Source: Mytilus galloprovincialis (Eukaryota; Mollusca; Bivalvia; Mytilida; Mytilidae). From it: a DNA stretch of 64,000 nt. This document shows positions 1 through 10,850 of this stretch, piece after piece; position 1 is the first letter of the stretch; each line of letters starts with the position of its first letter. Made by a program: the position numbers and the translations under genes. The notes below the pieces were generated by a model. That model was not told the origin of the DNA and searched no databases. It saw only the letters and a program-made list of their open reading frames with translations. The stretch covers positions 27,096,524-27,160,523 of the forward strand of contig NC_134845.1 of assembly GCF_965363235.1 (NCBI RefSeq), read 5' to 3'.

Positions 1-18
1 TTTTATTACGTTACTCAC

Positions 19-3000
19 CTTTTCAAGTTTTCCATCCAGTAAAGTTAACATCCTTGTGACAGTTTTAAACTCACAATACTTGGCAATGTCAGATGTAATT
101 AGAAGCTGTACCATACTCCCACCACAGTAAAGTAACTGTAATCAAACACAAACAAAGGAAATATTGTAATCATAGTAAATTCAAAATACATGAGGAGAAA
201 CGGTTGTATTGAAGAGGAGTTAAGATAATTAATATCATAGTGTGGCAGACAGAACAATTCAAGAAGCTGAAGATAATTTCTGTCCACTCCAGACCAGCAA
301 AATAGGTGTTATTCTATTTTATTGATTATTAAATACATGTAGGCTCTTTGGAGGGTTAGTTCTCTCGTTTAAATTGTTTTACATTGTCTTATCAGGGCCT
401 TTTATAGCTGACTATGCAGTATGGGCTTTGCTGATTGTTGAAGGCCATACGGTGACATATAGTTGTTAATGTCTGTCATTTTGGTCTCTTGTGGACAGTT
501 GTCTCATTGGTAATCATACCACATCTTCTTTTTTTATATAAACATTCTTTCACCTTTGGTGTTAAATCTAAATTAAATTTCCTCCATTCTTTCAATAATC
601 TAGATTTTGTCCATATTTCTTCTTTCTTCTTTATGTCATTGTCAACAACAGATTCAGGTAGTTCTTTCTTTTCTCCAATTGTTTTAGAATCTGAGCTATT
701 TAGACCACTGTCCTTGACACCAGTAGTTGAACTGTCCTTGACATCTATAGTGCAATCCTTAACATCAGCTGTTACATTGTCCTTTATATCTGTGTTCACT
801 TTTTGACTAGTGTCCTTAGTATCATTTTTACTTTGTTCAGAGGCAACACTGCTGTTATTAGCAGCTACTGAGTCATTATTTTTAACTTCGTTACTTTCAA
901 TTATATCTGCTTTCTCAGAAATTTCTTCATTTTTCTCTGTACTTTCTTTTCCTTTACATTGAGAGTTTAAAGTACCTTCAGAAGAAGCCTTTTCCTTTAA
1001 ATCACTTTCTACATCTGTCTTGTCATCACTAATGTAGAAAAAAAGTTTACAATAATTTATCCCTACACAATTTGAAAATACTTTTAATTTTAATAATTTC
1101 TCTCAAAGATATATATTCAGAAAGAAGAATCTAAAATCCCCTTCAGAAATAATGATTTCTTGGTGCTACCTAATACAGACAGAAAATTTTGTAAGTTAAA
1201 CAACAACAAAAGAAACTGACATTTTTGTGTTTTTTTTGTCAACACACACAATTATTTTCTGGTCATAAAAAGAAAGAAAGAATTACATTAAACATTATCT
1301 CTTTCAAGCCTGTGACATTACACTCACCCAATATTAAATGTAACATTAGTATGGCTGTAACTTTTATCTATTAGTTCAAGCTCAATTGTACTTTCTTCAT
1401 CACTTATTAGATTTTTAATTGTATCTGCATCAGTGGCTTTCAGAGCATCTTCTCCTTTCGTCTGAAAGACATCAATATCTTTATTAAAATAACAACACTT
1501 AATCAAAATATTTTCCTTGTCTCCTATCAACACACAATTCTTCAATATTTTTATCATGCCTCTGCTCATAATAAGCTTAAATCAAAGCGCGAAAGCGCTG
1601 TAAAGGCAGTTAATTACAGGTTGTGTGTATTTCTAGTCCAGTTATATCATTACCTTCCATAGAACAGAGGTGGTTTGTAGTATTTAAGATTTAGAGTTCT
1701 CTTGTACCTAGTTCACCTATATCTATAGTCTGCTGTTTACAGTATATTTTCTGTACCTCGCCATGAAATGCATTTTTAAGACATAAGAACTTTTCCTTTT
1801 TAATGTAAATAAAACTATTTTTGATTATTGATTATATACACATATTCAATTACTCCTATCCTATGAAAAATAATTCACAAAGATTGACTAGTCTCCGTTC
1901 TGTGTGTATTGCTAGAACATCAAGTAACATAATGGTTAATGTACATAGTAACATGTCAACTCTTTTGAAGACAGAACTTTTTTAAAATTCTCCCTCCAAG
2001 CAAAATTATTTTTCAGTATAAACATGATAAAGTTATCTACCTGTATCTACCTAGAGACTCTCAAGAGCCTGTGTCGCTCACCTTGGACGGTCTATGTGCA
2101 TATTAAACAACGGACACATATAAAATGACAAAATTGTGTTTTTGATGATGGGGATGTGTTTGTAGATCTTTCTTTACTGAACATTCTTGGTGCTACAATT
2201 ATCTCTATCTATAATAAACATGGCCCAGTATTTACAGTTGAAAATATTTTTTTAAAATTAACAAAAAATACAAAAATTTATGAAAATTGTTAAAAATTGA
2301 CTATAAAGGGCAATAACTCTTTAAGGGGTCAACTTAAAATTTTGGTCATTTTGACTTATTTGTAGATCTTACTTTGCAGAACATTATTGCTGTTTACAGT
2401 TTATCTCTATCTATAATAATATTTCAGATAATAACCAAACTCTGCAAAATTTCCTTCAAATTACTAATTTGGGGGCAGCAATCCATCAACGGGTTGTCAG
2501 ATTTGTCTGAAAATTCCTGGGCAGATAGATCTTCACTGAAGAGACAATATCACCCTATGTCAGATTTGCTCTAAATGCTTTGGTTTCAGAGTTATAAACC
2601 AAAATCTACATTTTACCTGTATGTTCTATTTTTGGCCATAGTGGCCATCTCGGTTGGTTGACCGGGTCTAACCACAGATTTTTTAAATTAGATACCACAA
2701 TGATGATTTTGGCTAAGTTTGGTTAAATTTGGCACAGTAGTTTCAGAGAAGATTTTTTGTAAAAGTTTATGGACGACGAAACCAAGTGATGAGTCAGGTC
2801 AGGTGAGCTAAAAAGGAGTTTTTAATCAAGGTAACAATGACATCTGGTGGCCATAAAAGCTGTCTCATTAGCATTTTAACCACTTCCCATATTTGCTTTT
2901 AAGACAATAGAAGAAAATTATTCAATGCAAAAACAAAACTTACTTGTAAATATGAAATTCTCTTTACAGTATGAGTTTTTCTCATTGTTGGAGATTGTAC

Positions 3001-6000
3001 AGTAGTACAGTCCTGTAACTGCTTATACCCATTTCTTATCCCCTTTAGTTTGATAACTCACAGAATATCATATATTTACATTGTGCCACATCTCCTTATT
3101 TTTATATGCATTACAATAACATGAACAATTGTAATTCAAATCTATATATCAAAGCAAAATGAATTTCACTACTTTCATTCATGCATCCTTTGGAAAAATA
3201 TAAGTTCTAAAATGACACAATATATGTTTATTTATATAAAAATAATATTTAGTTTTCGACTCTTAACAGGTATAAACAAGAATGTGTCCCCAGTACACGA
3301 ATGCCCCACTCGCACTATCATTTTCCATGTTCAGTGGACCGTGACATTGGGGTAAAAACTCTAATTTGGCATTAAAATTAAAAAGATCATATCATAGGGA
3401 ACATGTGTACCAAGTTTGAAGTCGATTGGACTTCAACTTCATCAAAAACTACCTTGACCAAAAACTTTAACCTGAAGAGGGACAGACAGACGGACGGAGG
3501 AACGGACGAAAAGACTATCGTAGGTGGGGCATAAAAATGCACAGCTGTGTCATGATTTGTGAAATCTGTGCTGAAAACATAGGCATTTATGGTGTTTGAG
3601 TAATTCCATCTGTGAAGCTCAACATTAGCTCGTCAGTTGGTGGTGGACAGTTATAAATCTTTCCTGCAGGATGAATGTACATCTGTTCAGGAAAACCAAT
3701 TTCACAAATCAAGACTTTCCTCTAGATTTCTCCTACAATATTCATCCAGTTTAGTTCTTTTGGTTTAACGGGACACCGTCCTGATTTTTAAGTTTGTAAA
3801 CCATTCAGTCTCTTGCTTACAAATGGTGCATGAAAATAGGATGGGAATGCATGGCAGTAGACAAGTCTCTATAAAGTGGGTATGTGCCCTGAAAAAAGTT
3901 TTATAACATTAGCTTTTTTGAAACTTGTGAAAGACTTGTGCAACACACATACCTAAATAACTATAACATAGGTGGAGAGAATCATTCCTGTCAATGTTTT
4001 GTTCCTGTTTACATTGTCATTGATATTTTTCAAGAAAGCCCGAGGCATAGCTCATGAATTCTTGTCATAACAACTGAAATTTACATAATTACTGCTAAAA
4101 TAATTATCAGTATAATATATCTCTTGTAGAAAAACCATACAATTGTAGTATTAACCAAAAAATGTCAAACAGATGATATTGAATCGTAATCCCAAAAGTT
4201 ATGACGTCTTGAATTCACCCCCCTTTTTATTCTAAAACGATAATTGCGGTTGCAAACAGACTTTGGTTTACTTGCATGGCGATTATATAAATAACAGTAT
4301 ATATTTCTTAAAGAAAATAAAGTTTTACCATGAATAGTTTCCTGAATGTAGTCGTTTTCAGTAAAATGTGCCTTGCAAACAACAGCTGATTGATATGGGT
4401 TCTACGATTGCATCGCACATGACAATCTACGTTTGAGCCATGGCGTTGATCCAACTTTTCCTTCTTATTAAGTCATTTAGAAATGCAAGTCCTCCTCTTA
4501 AATGACACTCAGGTACACACCAACAAGGACTAGGCATCGTTAATTGTGTGATTGTTTTGCAGTGCAAAAACGGAAGTTAAGGACGGAACTGACTGGTCTC
4601 ACTAATAAGAGACAAGAAGAATTTTAGAGACAAACAGCGACAAGAAGTTTAATTTAGTGACGATGCGACAATAACTAACAAGGGACAAGCGAATCGTAAT
4701 TCTCTCACGAAGCTATTCTAATTTGATGTGATAGGGTGAAGCTACACCTATCAAATATATCCCTATGAAAAAGAAGAATTTCACTGTTAGAAAGGAAATG
4801 ATATTGCATGGTTTTGATTCAATAAATTCTTTAAAAGGAAATACACCTTATCGCTATTTGTCCGCCATTGCTGGAAATCACACAGGTTCCCGTAAAATTT
4901 TGACGTCATAAAACAAAATGTCTGACGCCACAATGGAAAAGTGATTGTTGTTGACGTCAAAAGTTCAAGCGGACGGGTCAGCCGGGAATAGCGATAAGGT
5001 GTATTGAAATTTTTTTGTTTTGATGGCCAATTTTTAGCGTGTGCATAAAATATATTTTTTTTTTTTTATCTAATAAAAACTAATCCCTTTCTTCTTAATA
5101 AAAACATATTTTTATCTATCAATGTACAGTAATATAAAAAATGTTTTATAACCGCCCCTATAATAAAAAATAATGCATGTTTTTTTTTAATATCTATGGG
5201 GAATAAGTTGTTGCAATGACATTTTTTTTTTTATTTATGTATAGTTGCTATATAGCTAGTCTTCTTGACGCTTCTCGCTAAATTAATTATATTGTCGCTT
5301 CTTATCACTTTTTGACGCTTCTTGTCTTTAATTAGTGGAACCCTATTCAGGAACGATAATTTCATATTTTACATAACTGAGACCGAAATAACTATAACGT
5401 CATACGGCTTCACGTACAGAAATACTTTAAATTGTATATTATGCAATATAATTCACGGTCAGTCGACTTTTAATTATAATATCATGTTATATCAACGAGT
5501 GAAATGATTTTAAAATATCGTTAGATCGCAAATAGTACTCGAAATTGAACGGACCTCTTTCCACACGGAATTCGAATAATGATAGTTTGTAATCAGATTG
5601 ACTGCTTATAATGCAAAAGACACATTAATAAACAGATTTTTAAAACGAACAATACACACTGATCGTTTCTTTATTTCCCAATGTAAATGAAAGGAACAAA
5701 AACCAATACATACCACAAAAAGCAGAGGAGAAATTTAAACATTTCCGGATCTATTTCTTGCAAAATGACCCCCAGCAAAGATTTGCGTAAGGAAAGATGA
5801 ACCTCATGACTTGAAAGTCAGGCCTTAAAGCACTGCCTTTAAAAACATTGCTTATTATTATTGGCTTGCAAGTCAATAACTCAACCTCATCTTAATCTGT
5901 ATTTATACCAACTTCAATTTGACCTGTAGCTGGAGCTGGACTACTCATGTGTTAAACATGTTCAGTTATTAAAAAGAAAGAAAGGGTACATTGAAGTGCT

Positions 6001-9000
6001 TAGTCTCATTGATTTTTGTTTTTTCCAATGGCGTTGTCAGGTTATATTTGAGTTGTGAGTTTTGATTGTACCATTGGTATCTCCCCCTTCTTTTTTGACT
6101 GTGAATTTTTTGTTGTTGCTTACACATCATGTACATATGGGTTGAAGATGTGAACATCTGCATTGTTTATGGATCATTTTGATGGTTTATTAGATTGTGT
6201 CTGATTTAAAATATACCTGAAATGCTAGAGTCGTTTTCACAAAAAAACTTACAACTAAAATTGATCTTAATCGTGAGTTTTTTGTGAAACTGACTCCAGT
6301 TACATTATAATAACAAGTCCATGTGTTATAAAATTATTTCTTTTTTACTATTTGTATTTTGGACATATGTTTAAATATGCTATAAATCAAATTTAAAAAT
6401 TTGAGTCAATTCAATGAACATGAATTTGACAACTTATGCCCTCTAAGGTCGAGGATGGATGTCATTAAACAAGTCGGACATTTCTACCTGATTAATCCAT
6501 GAGTCTACAGCTTGTAAATTAAATGAGCACCACCTGCCACTGTAATAACCATTTCTATAAAAAAAAAAATATGAAATAACTATTTATTTTTTAGTCATGA
6601 CAGTACTGTAGCAATGTGAGCTCTTTTTTCAGTGAACTTACACAACATACAAATAAGGGACTAGGGTTTAACTTAGATGACCTTCTACAGAATAAAGAAT
6701 TAATCATGTTAATTGACTGATTGAATAAAAACTTCAAACTTGATACATGTTGAAGTATAACACATTTAAAAAAAAAAGATATAAGTTGTGATTGAATATG
6801 ATGGTTTTGATTGGCTGTTTTCATAAAGTAGCTATTTTTATCACTGGGAATTACCATGTGTAGGTATATTTCATTATTTACAAATTTTTCTAATACCTGA
6901 TGTTTGAAAAGGAAATAAATTCAGTCTTTTTCCAGTACAGATTGGGTCCATATATACATTAGATTATATATTTTAAACATACATACATGTAGATGAATTA
7001 TTGTTTGATATTTGTACCCTACATTATTCGTGGGGTTAGTGTTGCTTATTCTTTAGTTTTCTATGTTGTGTCATGTGTACTATTGTTTGTCTGTTTGTCT
7101 TTTTCATTTTTAGCCATGGTGTTGTCAGTCTATTTTCGATTTATGAGTTTGACTGTCCCTTTGGTATCTTTCGTCCCTCTTTTATGTAAAAAGAAGGGTG
7201 TATGGAAGTATACACCTGAAACACTGAGAAACATTCTACAGTCTGTACACCATTGAACACACCACAAGAGACAAATATCGGGAATAATATTATTGTATCT
7301 TATTATTACCTATCAATATGAAGCACCTTTTGACCAATTCTAGAAAAAGCAGCAGCTAATATGCTCTCTGATAAACCTGAAATACATATGTACATTGTGA
7401 CAAGTCAAAGATAAGCAAATGTCAACTTTTAATTACAAAATGAATGAACAGCATCAGTTTAAACATGCATCTTACCAGAATCTTTTTTTTTTTTTTCAAA
7501 TTTCCCACAAAAAAATCATTCTACTAACATGACTAATAAACTCAAAATCGTTAAGGTTTTTGTTTAGACTTTATTATTTTCCAGCATTTGGGCAGAAATC
7601 TTCCTTTTTCTGATCTCGTTTGTCATGAGACTTTGAGTAAAGAATATATTTATCAGTCTAGTAAAATATAGGAAGGAACACAATACCCAGGGCTCAAGCT
7701 ACCAGGCGACTTGGGCAAAGAAGTCGATTTCCCGGCCGTCACTTCGCTTTCCCCGACCCCCAAAAGCAAAAACAAGTCTCCCTGTTCTTGACTGTACTCG
7801 CTTTCAGAAGCCTCCGTCATCGGACATTTTCAATTTTTACCAAGTTGATGAAACGATTCATTATCTTAAGAAAAGAGGTTGAAGCATTGTCTTTGCAGTG
7901 TGTAGCAGGTTATTTGATAAAAATACAACTTTTTATCACTTCGTGCATTTCCGCAAGTTCCGGTGCTTGTTACTCGAAAACGTACATCAACCTAAATTTC
8001 GTCGGCCAAATAAGTTTGTTACTTCATTTAAACGTGATGAAAGTTGCCTCCAGTAAATGTTTAATCCATTTATTGCATTAAAAACGTCATGTTCCTTCCC
8101 AAATAACTTGTCAAACATCGTTTATTTTTGTAAATTTTCTTGCATTCGTCCGCCATTGACCGATTTCTAAACTACGGATCTGAACCGGACCAGCTATGAC
8201 TGAAATCCGTACTTTTACAATAATTACTACGGACGCATGGATGGAACAGCTGACAGAAGAATATTGATCCCAAAGGGAAAAATTACGTATTCCACACGCA
8301 TTAAGAGACTTTTGGTTACATCTAATTGGTGTATATAATTCCCTATATTTTGTATGGATTGTTTCAAAGTTGCTTAACTCTGAGACTATTAATTATATTA
8401 TGGCCCAGCTTAATAACTTTTATATTTTTTGATGAGAAACACTGAATTTCATACACAAGATAGATTTGAATTAAATTGTAATTGATATATTATAATTTCT
8501 TTACATTTTTTAAAATATATTTTTTTTATTTAGTGCTAGATATTAAATATTTAGTTGGTAGTTTCTCACAAGAACCTTAGTAAAACTTAAACAACTTTTA
8601 ATTTAAAATGTTACTTTAATTGTATACTCAGATATGAATTGAATAATATAAAAAGAATATTATTTACATATGACCCTTTATACTATAGTAAAATCAAAAC
8701 ATTGTAGCGCACCACACGAATGAGCACGTCTCTTTCAAATCTCACCACTTCTCCCTATCAGTTTCAAAAAGAGAAGTCACTTCTCCCTATAATTTTGAAG
8801 TAGTGTGAGCCCTGAATTATACCAATTAATTTTTAATAATTCTTTGATATGAAAAAAATGTTACCTGATAATAGCGTTTCTTTGTTTACATTGAATATGA
8901 CATCATAACTTTAAAAAGACAAAAAATCCCTTACAACAGAACGAAAATTGGAAACGTTACTGTATTTTAGTTTCTTTTGTAACAGATTTTGAAGTTAAAA

Positions 9001-9397
9001 TATGTTGAAATTAAAAAAAAAAAAATCATACAGACTTCGTCCCCTTTCTCATGTTTCTGAGGTAATGCCTGCCTCATATTATCAAAAATTAAAAATATCA
9101 TTAAAGGCAGTAACAATACATCTATGTAAATTTGTATGAGATGAACCTGGTTTATATTTAGAAATTACCAAATATAAGGATAAAAAATTATGACTATGAA
9201 TCATAAATTCTGATCCCACAGTGTGTATTCAATTGATTACCTTCAGGCTACACTATTTATGGGAATTGCGGCAAACTCTCGATCAAAAATAACATAAGGA
9301 AAAATTCTTGAGATTTTGAACTACTATGAAAGGGTGTTGTCTGTTACCTGTGCCTATAACAATAACATCAAACTCTGTTGGAAATTCGTCAGCCATA
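19..9397 (-). CDS. CHM: Rab escort protein (Rab geranylgeranyltransferase component A), 5' half of the gene
   Basis: REP binds newly made Rab GTPases in the cytosol and presents them to Rab geranylgeranyltransferase for C-terminal prenylation. Coding exons, in order of transcription: 9349-9397, 7310-7376, 6488-6554, 1328-1461, 554-1028, 19-135. All junctions are GT-AG and the phases agree (909 nt, 303 codons). The start ATG at 9397 gives MADEFPTEFDVIVIGTG, the dinucleotide-fold N-terminus of the REP/GDI family, followed by GLSESILAAAFSRIGQKVLH and NGYYSGRWCSF. The exon 554-1028 encodes the acidic, low-complexity linker typical of REPs; it leads into KFNLDLTPK, and exon 19-135 gives LLITSDIAKYCEFKTVTRML, matching the REP segment after the linker. 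The linker contains imperfect D(I/V)KD repeats. The C-terminal half (human REP1 is about 650 residues) lies beyond the left edge. The 5-kb intron 1462-6487 and the 2-kb intron 7377-9348 hold mobile-element copies. Family call is firm; exon 1328-1461 is the least certain because its acceptor tract is weak. Confidence 0.93.
345..540 (+). repeat. Dispersed mussel repeat family A, 3' tail copy
   Basis: This copy ends in a block containing TTGTCTCATTGGTAATCATA and CCACATCTTC followed by a T-rich tail. Near-identical tails occur at 16833-16905, 33475-33588, 38868-38985, 39270-39746, 49205-49395 and 50025-50545, so it is an interspersed family. It lies in the REP intron 136-553. No coding capacity was recognised. 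The shared polarity and 3' ends suggest a SINE or a non-autonomous retroelement. Confidence 0.7.
2051..2813 (-). mobile_element. Dispersed element family B, minus-strand copy
   Basis: About 760 bp, the reverse complement of the copies at 15383-16126 and 39747-40534. In element orientation it begins TTTTTAGCTCACCTG and ends in AAGAGCCTCTAG. Shared landmarks are the segment around CTTCTCCTCTGAAACTACTG, the ATCATCATTGGGGTATCTAG-like block and a run of TTATTGCCCTTTATAGTCAA. No open frame of note. Three copies of similar length in 64 kb argue for a non-autonomous mobile element; the superfamily is not evident. It lies in the large REP intron. Confidence 0.75.
3275..3537 (+). repeat. Molluscan dispersed repeat (AAGAATGTGTCCCCAGTACA family)
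   Basis: A GC-richer 260-bp block in the REP intron. It runs from AAGAATGTGTCCCCAGTACA through CCATGTTCAGTGGACCGTGA and GTCGATTGGACTTCAACTTC to a purine-rich GACAGACAGACGGACGGA stretch and GGGGCATAAAAA. I recall this block as a very common interspersed repeat in mussel genomes. Only one copy is in the window, so the family call rests on memory. Confidence 0.6.
4595..5343. mobile_element. Fold-back element interrupted by a small MITE
   Basis: The left arm (CTCACTAATAAGAGACAAGAAG, about 4598-4675) and right arm (about 5255-5343, ending CTTGTCTTTAATTAGTGGAA) are inverted and diverged. Both carry GACAAGAAG and GACAATA/TATTGTC-like motifs. The centre holds a second, smaller inverted-repeat element (4841-5004) and AT-rich DNA. 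No transposase frame. I read it as a fold-back DNA element in the REP intron; exact ends and target duplication are not resolved. Confidence 0.5.
4841..5004. mobile_element. MITE with CACCTTATCGCTATT inverted ends, copy 1
   Basis: 164 bp bounded by perfect inverted repeats TACACCTTATCGCTATT and AATAGCGATAAGGTGTA. The outermost TA could be a duplicated TA target, as in Tc1/mariner MITEs. Internal landmarks are AAAATTTTGACGTCATAA and TGTCTGACGCCACAA. A diverged copy with the same internal blocks lies at 19678-19857. Confidence 0.7.
5990..6110 (+). repeat. Degraded SINE-like repeat (CCATGGCGTTGTCAG family)
   Basis: Carries degenerate CAATGGCGTTGTCAGGTT, TGAGTTTTGATTGTACC and TTGGTATCTCCC blocks, the same order as the better copy at 7010-7187. 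Old and truncated. It lies in the REP intron. Confidence 0.5.
7010..7187 (+). repeat. SINE-like dispersed repeat (CCATGGTGTTGTCAG family)
   Basis: Landmarks in order: CGTGGGGTTAGTGTTGCTTA, TTTTCTATGTTGTGTCATGT, CCATGGTGTTGTCAGTC, GAGTTTGACTGTCCCTTTGG and ATCTTTCGTCCCTCTTTT. Related copies occur at 5990-6110, 56200-56345 (the 5' portion) and 58960-59095. I recall this order as a frequent mussel interspersed repeat. It ends about 120 bp before REP exon 7310-7376. The long reading frame across it has no protein similarity I recognise. Confidence 0.65.
7565..9110 (+). repeat. Diverged repeat split by a hAT-like insertion
   Basis: The segments 7565-7687 and 8815-9110 together match 55725-56100. 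Shared blocks are ACTTTGAGTAAA, ATTTATCAGT, ATAGGAAGGAAC, AATAATTC, GATAGCGTTTCTTTGTTTAC and GGTAATGCCTGCCTCATATT. The two parts are contiguous at 55.8 kb but separated here by the element 7688-8814. It lies in REP intron 1. Confidence 0.65.
7688..8814. mobile_element. Non-autonomous hAT-like DNA transposon
   Basis: 1127 bp with short terminal inverted repeats, CAGGGCTCA at the left and TGAGCCCTG at the right; CAGGG ends are typical of hAT elements. Flanks are acaatacc and aattatacc, compatible with a decayed 8-bp target duplication but not exact. The related sequence at 55.85 kb lacks the insert, so this is a real insertion. ACTTCTCCCTAT repeats near the right end could be transposase-binding sites. 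The frame at 7788-8081 shows no similarity I recognise, and no hAT transposase motifs are visible. Confidence 0.65.
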
Positions 9398-10008
9398 CTT
9401 GATATTTTTGAGAACGTCTAACTTTAAGACATAGTTTCGCAAATTATAATTGTCGTCTAATTTATTTTCTTTACAATAAAATCTTTCTAAAACACATTGA
9501 AAGTTTTTATTTGACTTTTATATTAACAATTTTCAATCTTAAACCTATTTCAATATTTATATACATAAAATTAAGAAATCCGAAACAAGGCATTTTTTAA
9601 ATCCTTTTTCAGTGTGAAGGTCGTTCTACTTTCGATTTGATACTGACAATGAACAAGCCAAATGAGAATTTATTTACCAGCATTCAATTCACATCTAACA
9701 AATATGTGTCAATGGTTAATATTTATTGAAAAAATCACGTTGTTGAGAATTCTCCATAATTACAACGCTTTTGTCAGTGAAGCATGAAATAAATGGTCAT
9801 ATTTTAAAATTACATTGTCACCTCCCCCAAACTTTATTTACTTTGACTATATGTGACAATGGATATCTTCTTGCCAAACATCAACAGCAATTGATATTTC
9901 CAATGGAAAAAAATCAACATTTAATAGCAATTATCAAATATGACGTGCTTGGAGAGATTTAATTTTATATGACTCTTTTTATGAGACTGGAGTTAGTACA
10001 TGTAGTAG

Positions 10009-10123
10009 TAGCTGCGGAACTGTAGCTCTAAGGTCCTTATGTTATTTTTTGACTATTTGCGGACCATAATAGTCAAAAAATAACATAAGGACTTAGGACC
10101 TAAGAGCTATTGTTCCGCAGCTA
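10009..10123. mobile_element. Fold-back MITE with TAGCTGCGGAAC ends
   Basis: A 115-bp near-palindrome. Left arm TAGCTGCGGAACTGTAGCTC continuing to TTATTTTTTGACTATT; right arm AATAGTCAAAAAATAACATA to GAGCTATTGTTCCGCAGCTA; the loop is about 10 bp. A partial copy of one arm lies at 10458-10493. It would form a long hairpin if transcribed. Confidence 0.7.
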
Positions 10124-10457
10124 ATGTAGTAGTTACCCTGCATGAAGCAAGAATACCCAAAATAATAAATTCACTCCCTGTGATCAATTCTACTCTCTAG
10201 GACCTAAGCACTTTGTATTATAACAAAGTGTCACAAGACCAGAATTTTTAATGACGCTCTCAACATGAGATAGCAAATCAGCTTGAATCTTAATGAGTTT
10301 GGATGTTACTTTAAGATATTTTAGTCTCTCTTTTAGTGTTATGTTCTTTATTAAATGTATATATGGACATGATTGATATGATTTTGTAATTGGTATTTTA
10401 TTTCTTATAAATTTGAATTTACTTTGTAATAGAAATGGTTTTAGTCTTAATTCATAT

Positions 10458-10493
10458 TAGCTGCGGAACCGTAGCTCTTAGGTCCTTATGTTA
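10458..10493 (+). repeat. Partial copy of the TAGCTGCGGAAC fold-back arm
   Basis: Matches the left arm of the element at 10009-10123 (TAGCTGCGGAACCGTAGCTC, then TTAGGTCCTTATGTTA) and stops where the arm would continue. A solo arm or an eroded copy. Confidence 0.6.
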
Positions 10494-10850
10494 ACATATG
10501 GTAACCTTTGCACCTCATATGAGGGTTTCATTTGTCACTCCTCATATTAACTGCTTATAATAAAACTATCAACACTACATAGCCTGCTATTGATCCATTT
10601 ACACCCTAGATAGTGCAACTACAATGTGATAAGTATATAAAATGATAAAATAAAATTGTGTTATAAAGATTGGATACAAGGACTAAATGGACTTCAACAT
10701 CAGTTTATTCATTTTTGTCCAGCATATTGTTGCAGGCTTATTTTAAATATGTAACTTTATATTTCATTGACAATAAACATCAAACAGTTTAAGTATATTC
10801 AATAAAGTATTTGCATCACTCATAATTGACTTTTAATTTACATTTTTTAG

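Larger units (their letters stand above)
9398..10850. promoter_or_regulatory. Divergent REP/TBCK intergenic region
   Basis: Separates the REP start codon (9397, minus) from the first recognised TBCK exon (10851, plus). That exon starts at a splice acceptor (CATTTTTTAG), so an upstream non-coding TBCK exon should exist here or nearby. The interval is AT-rich with no clear TATA box or CpG island and contains a fold-back element (10009-10123) and a partial copy (10458-10493). Promoter function is inferred only from the divergent arrangement. Confidence 0.4.

Noticed and set aside
476-806. Plus-strand 105-codon frame
   Set aside because: It is the antisense shadow of the low-complexity REP linker exon.
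7788-8081. 97-codon plus-strand frame
   Set aside because: Lies wholly within the hAT-like element, shows no recognisable protein motifs and no splice or start context.
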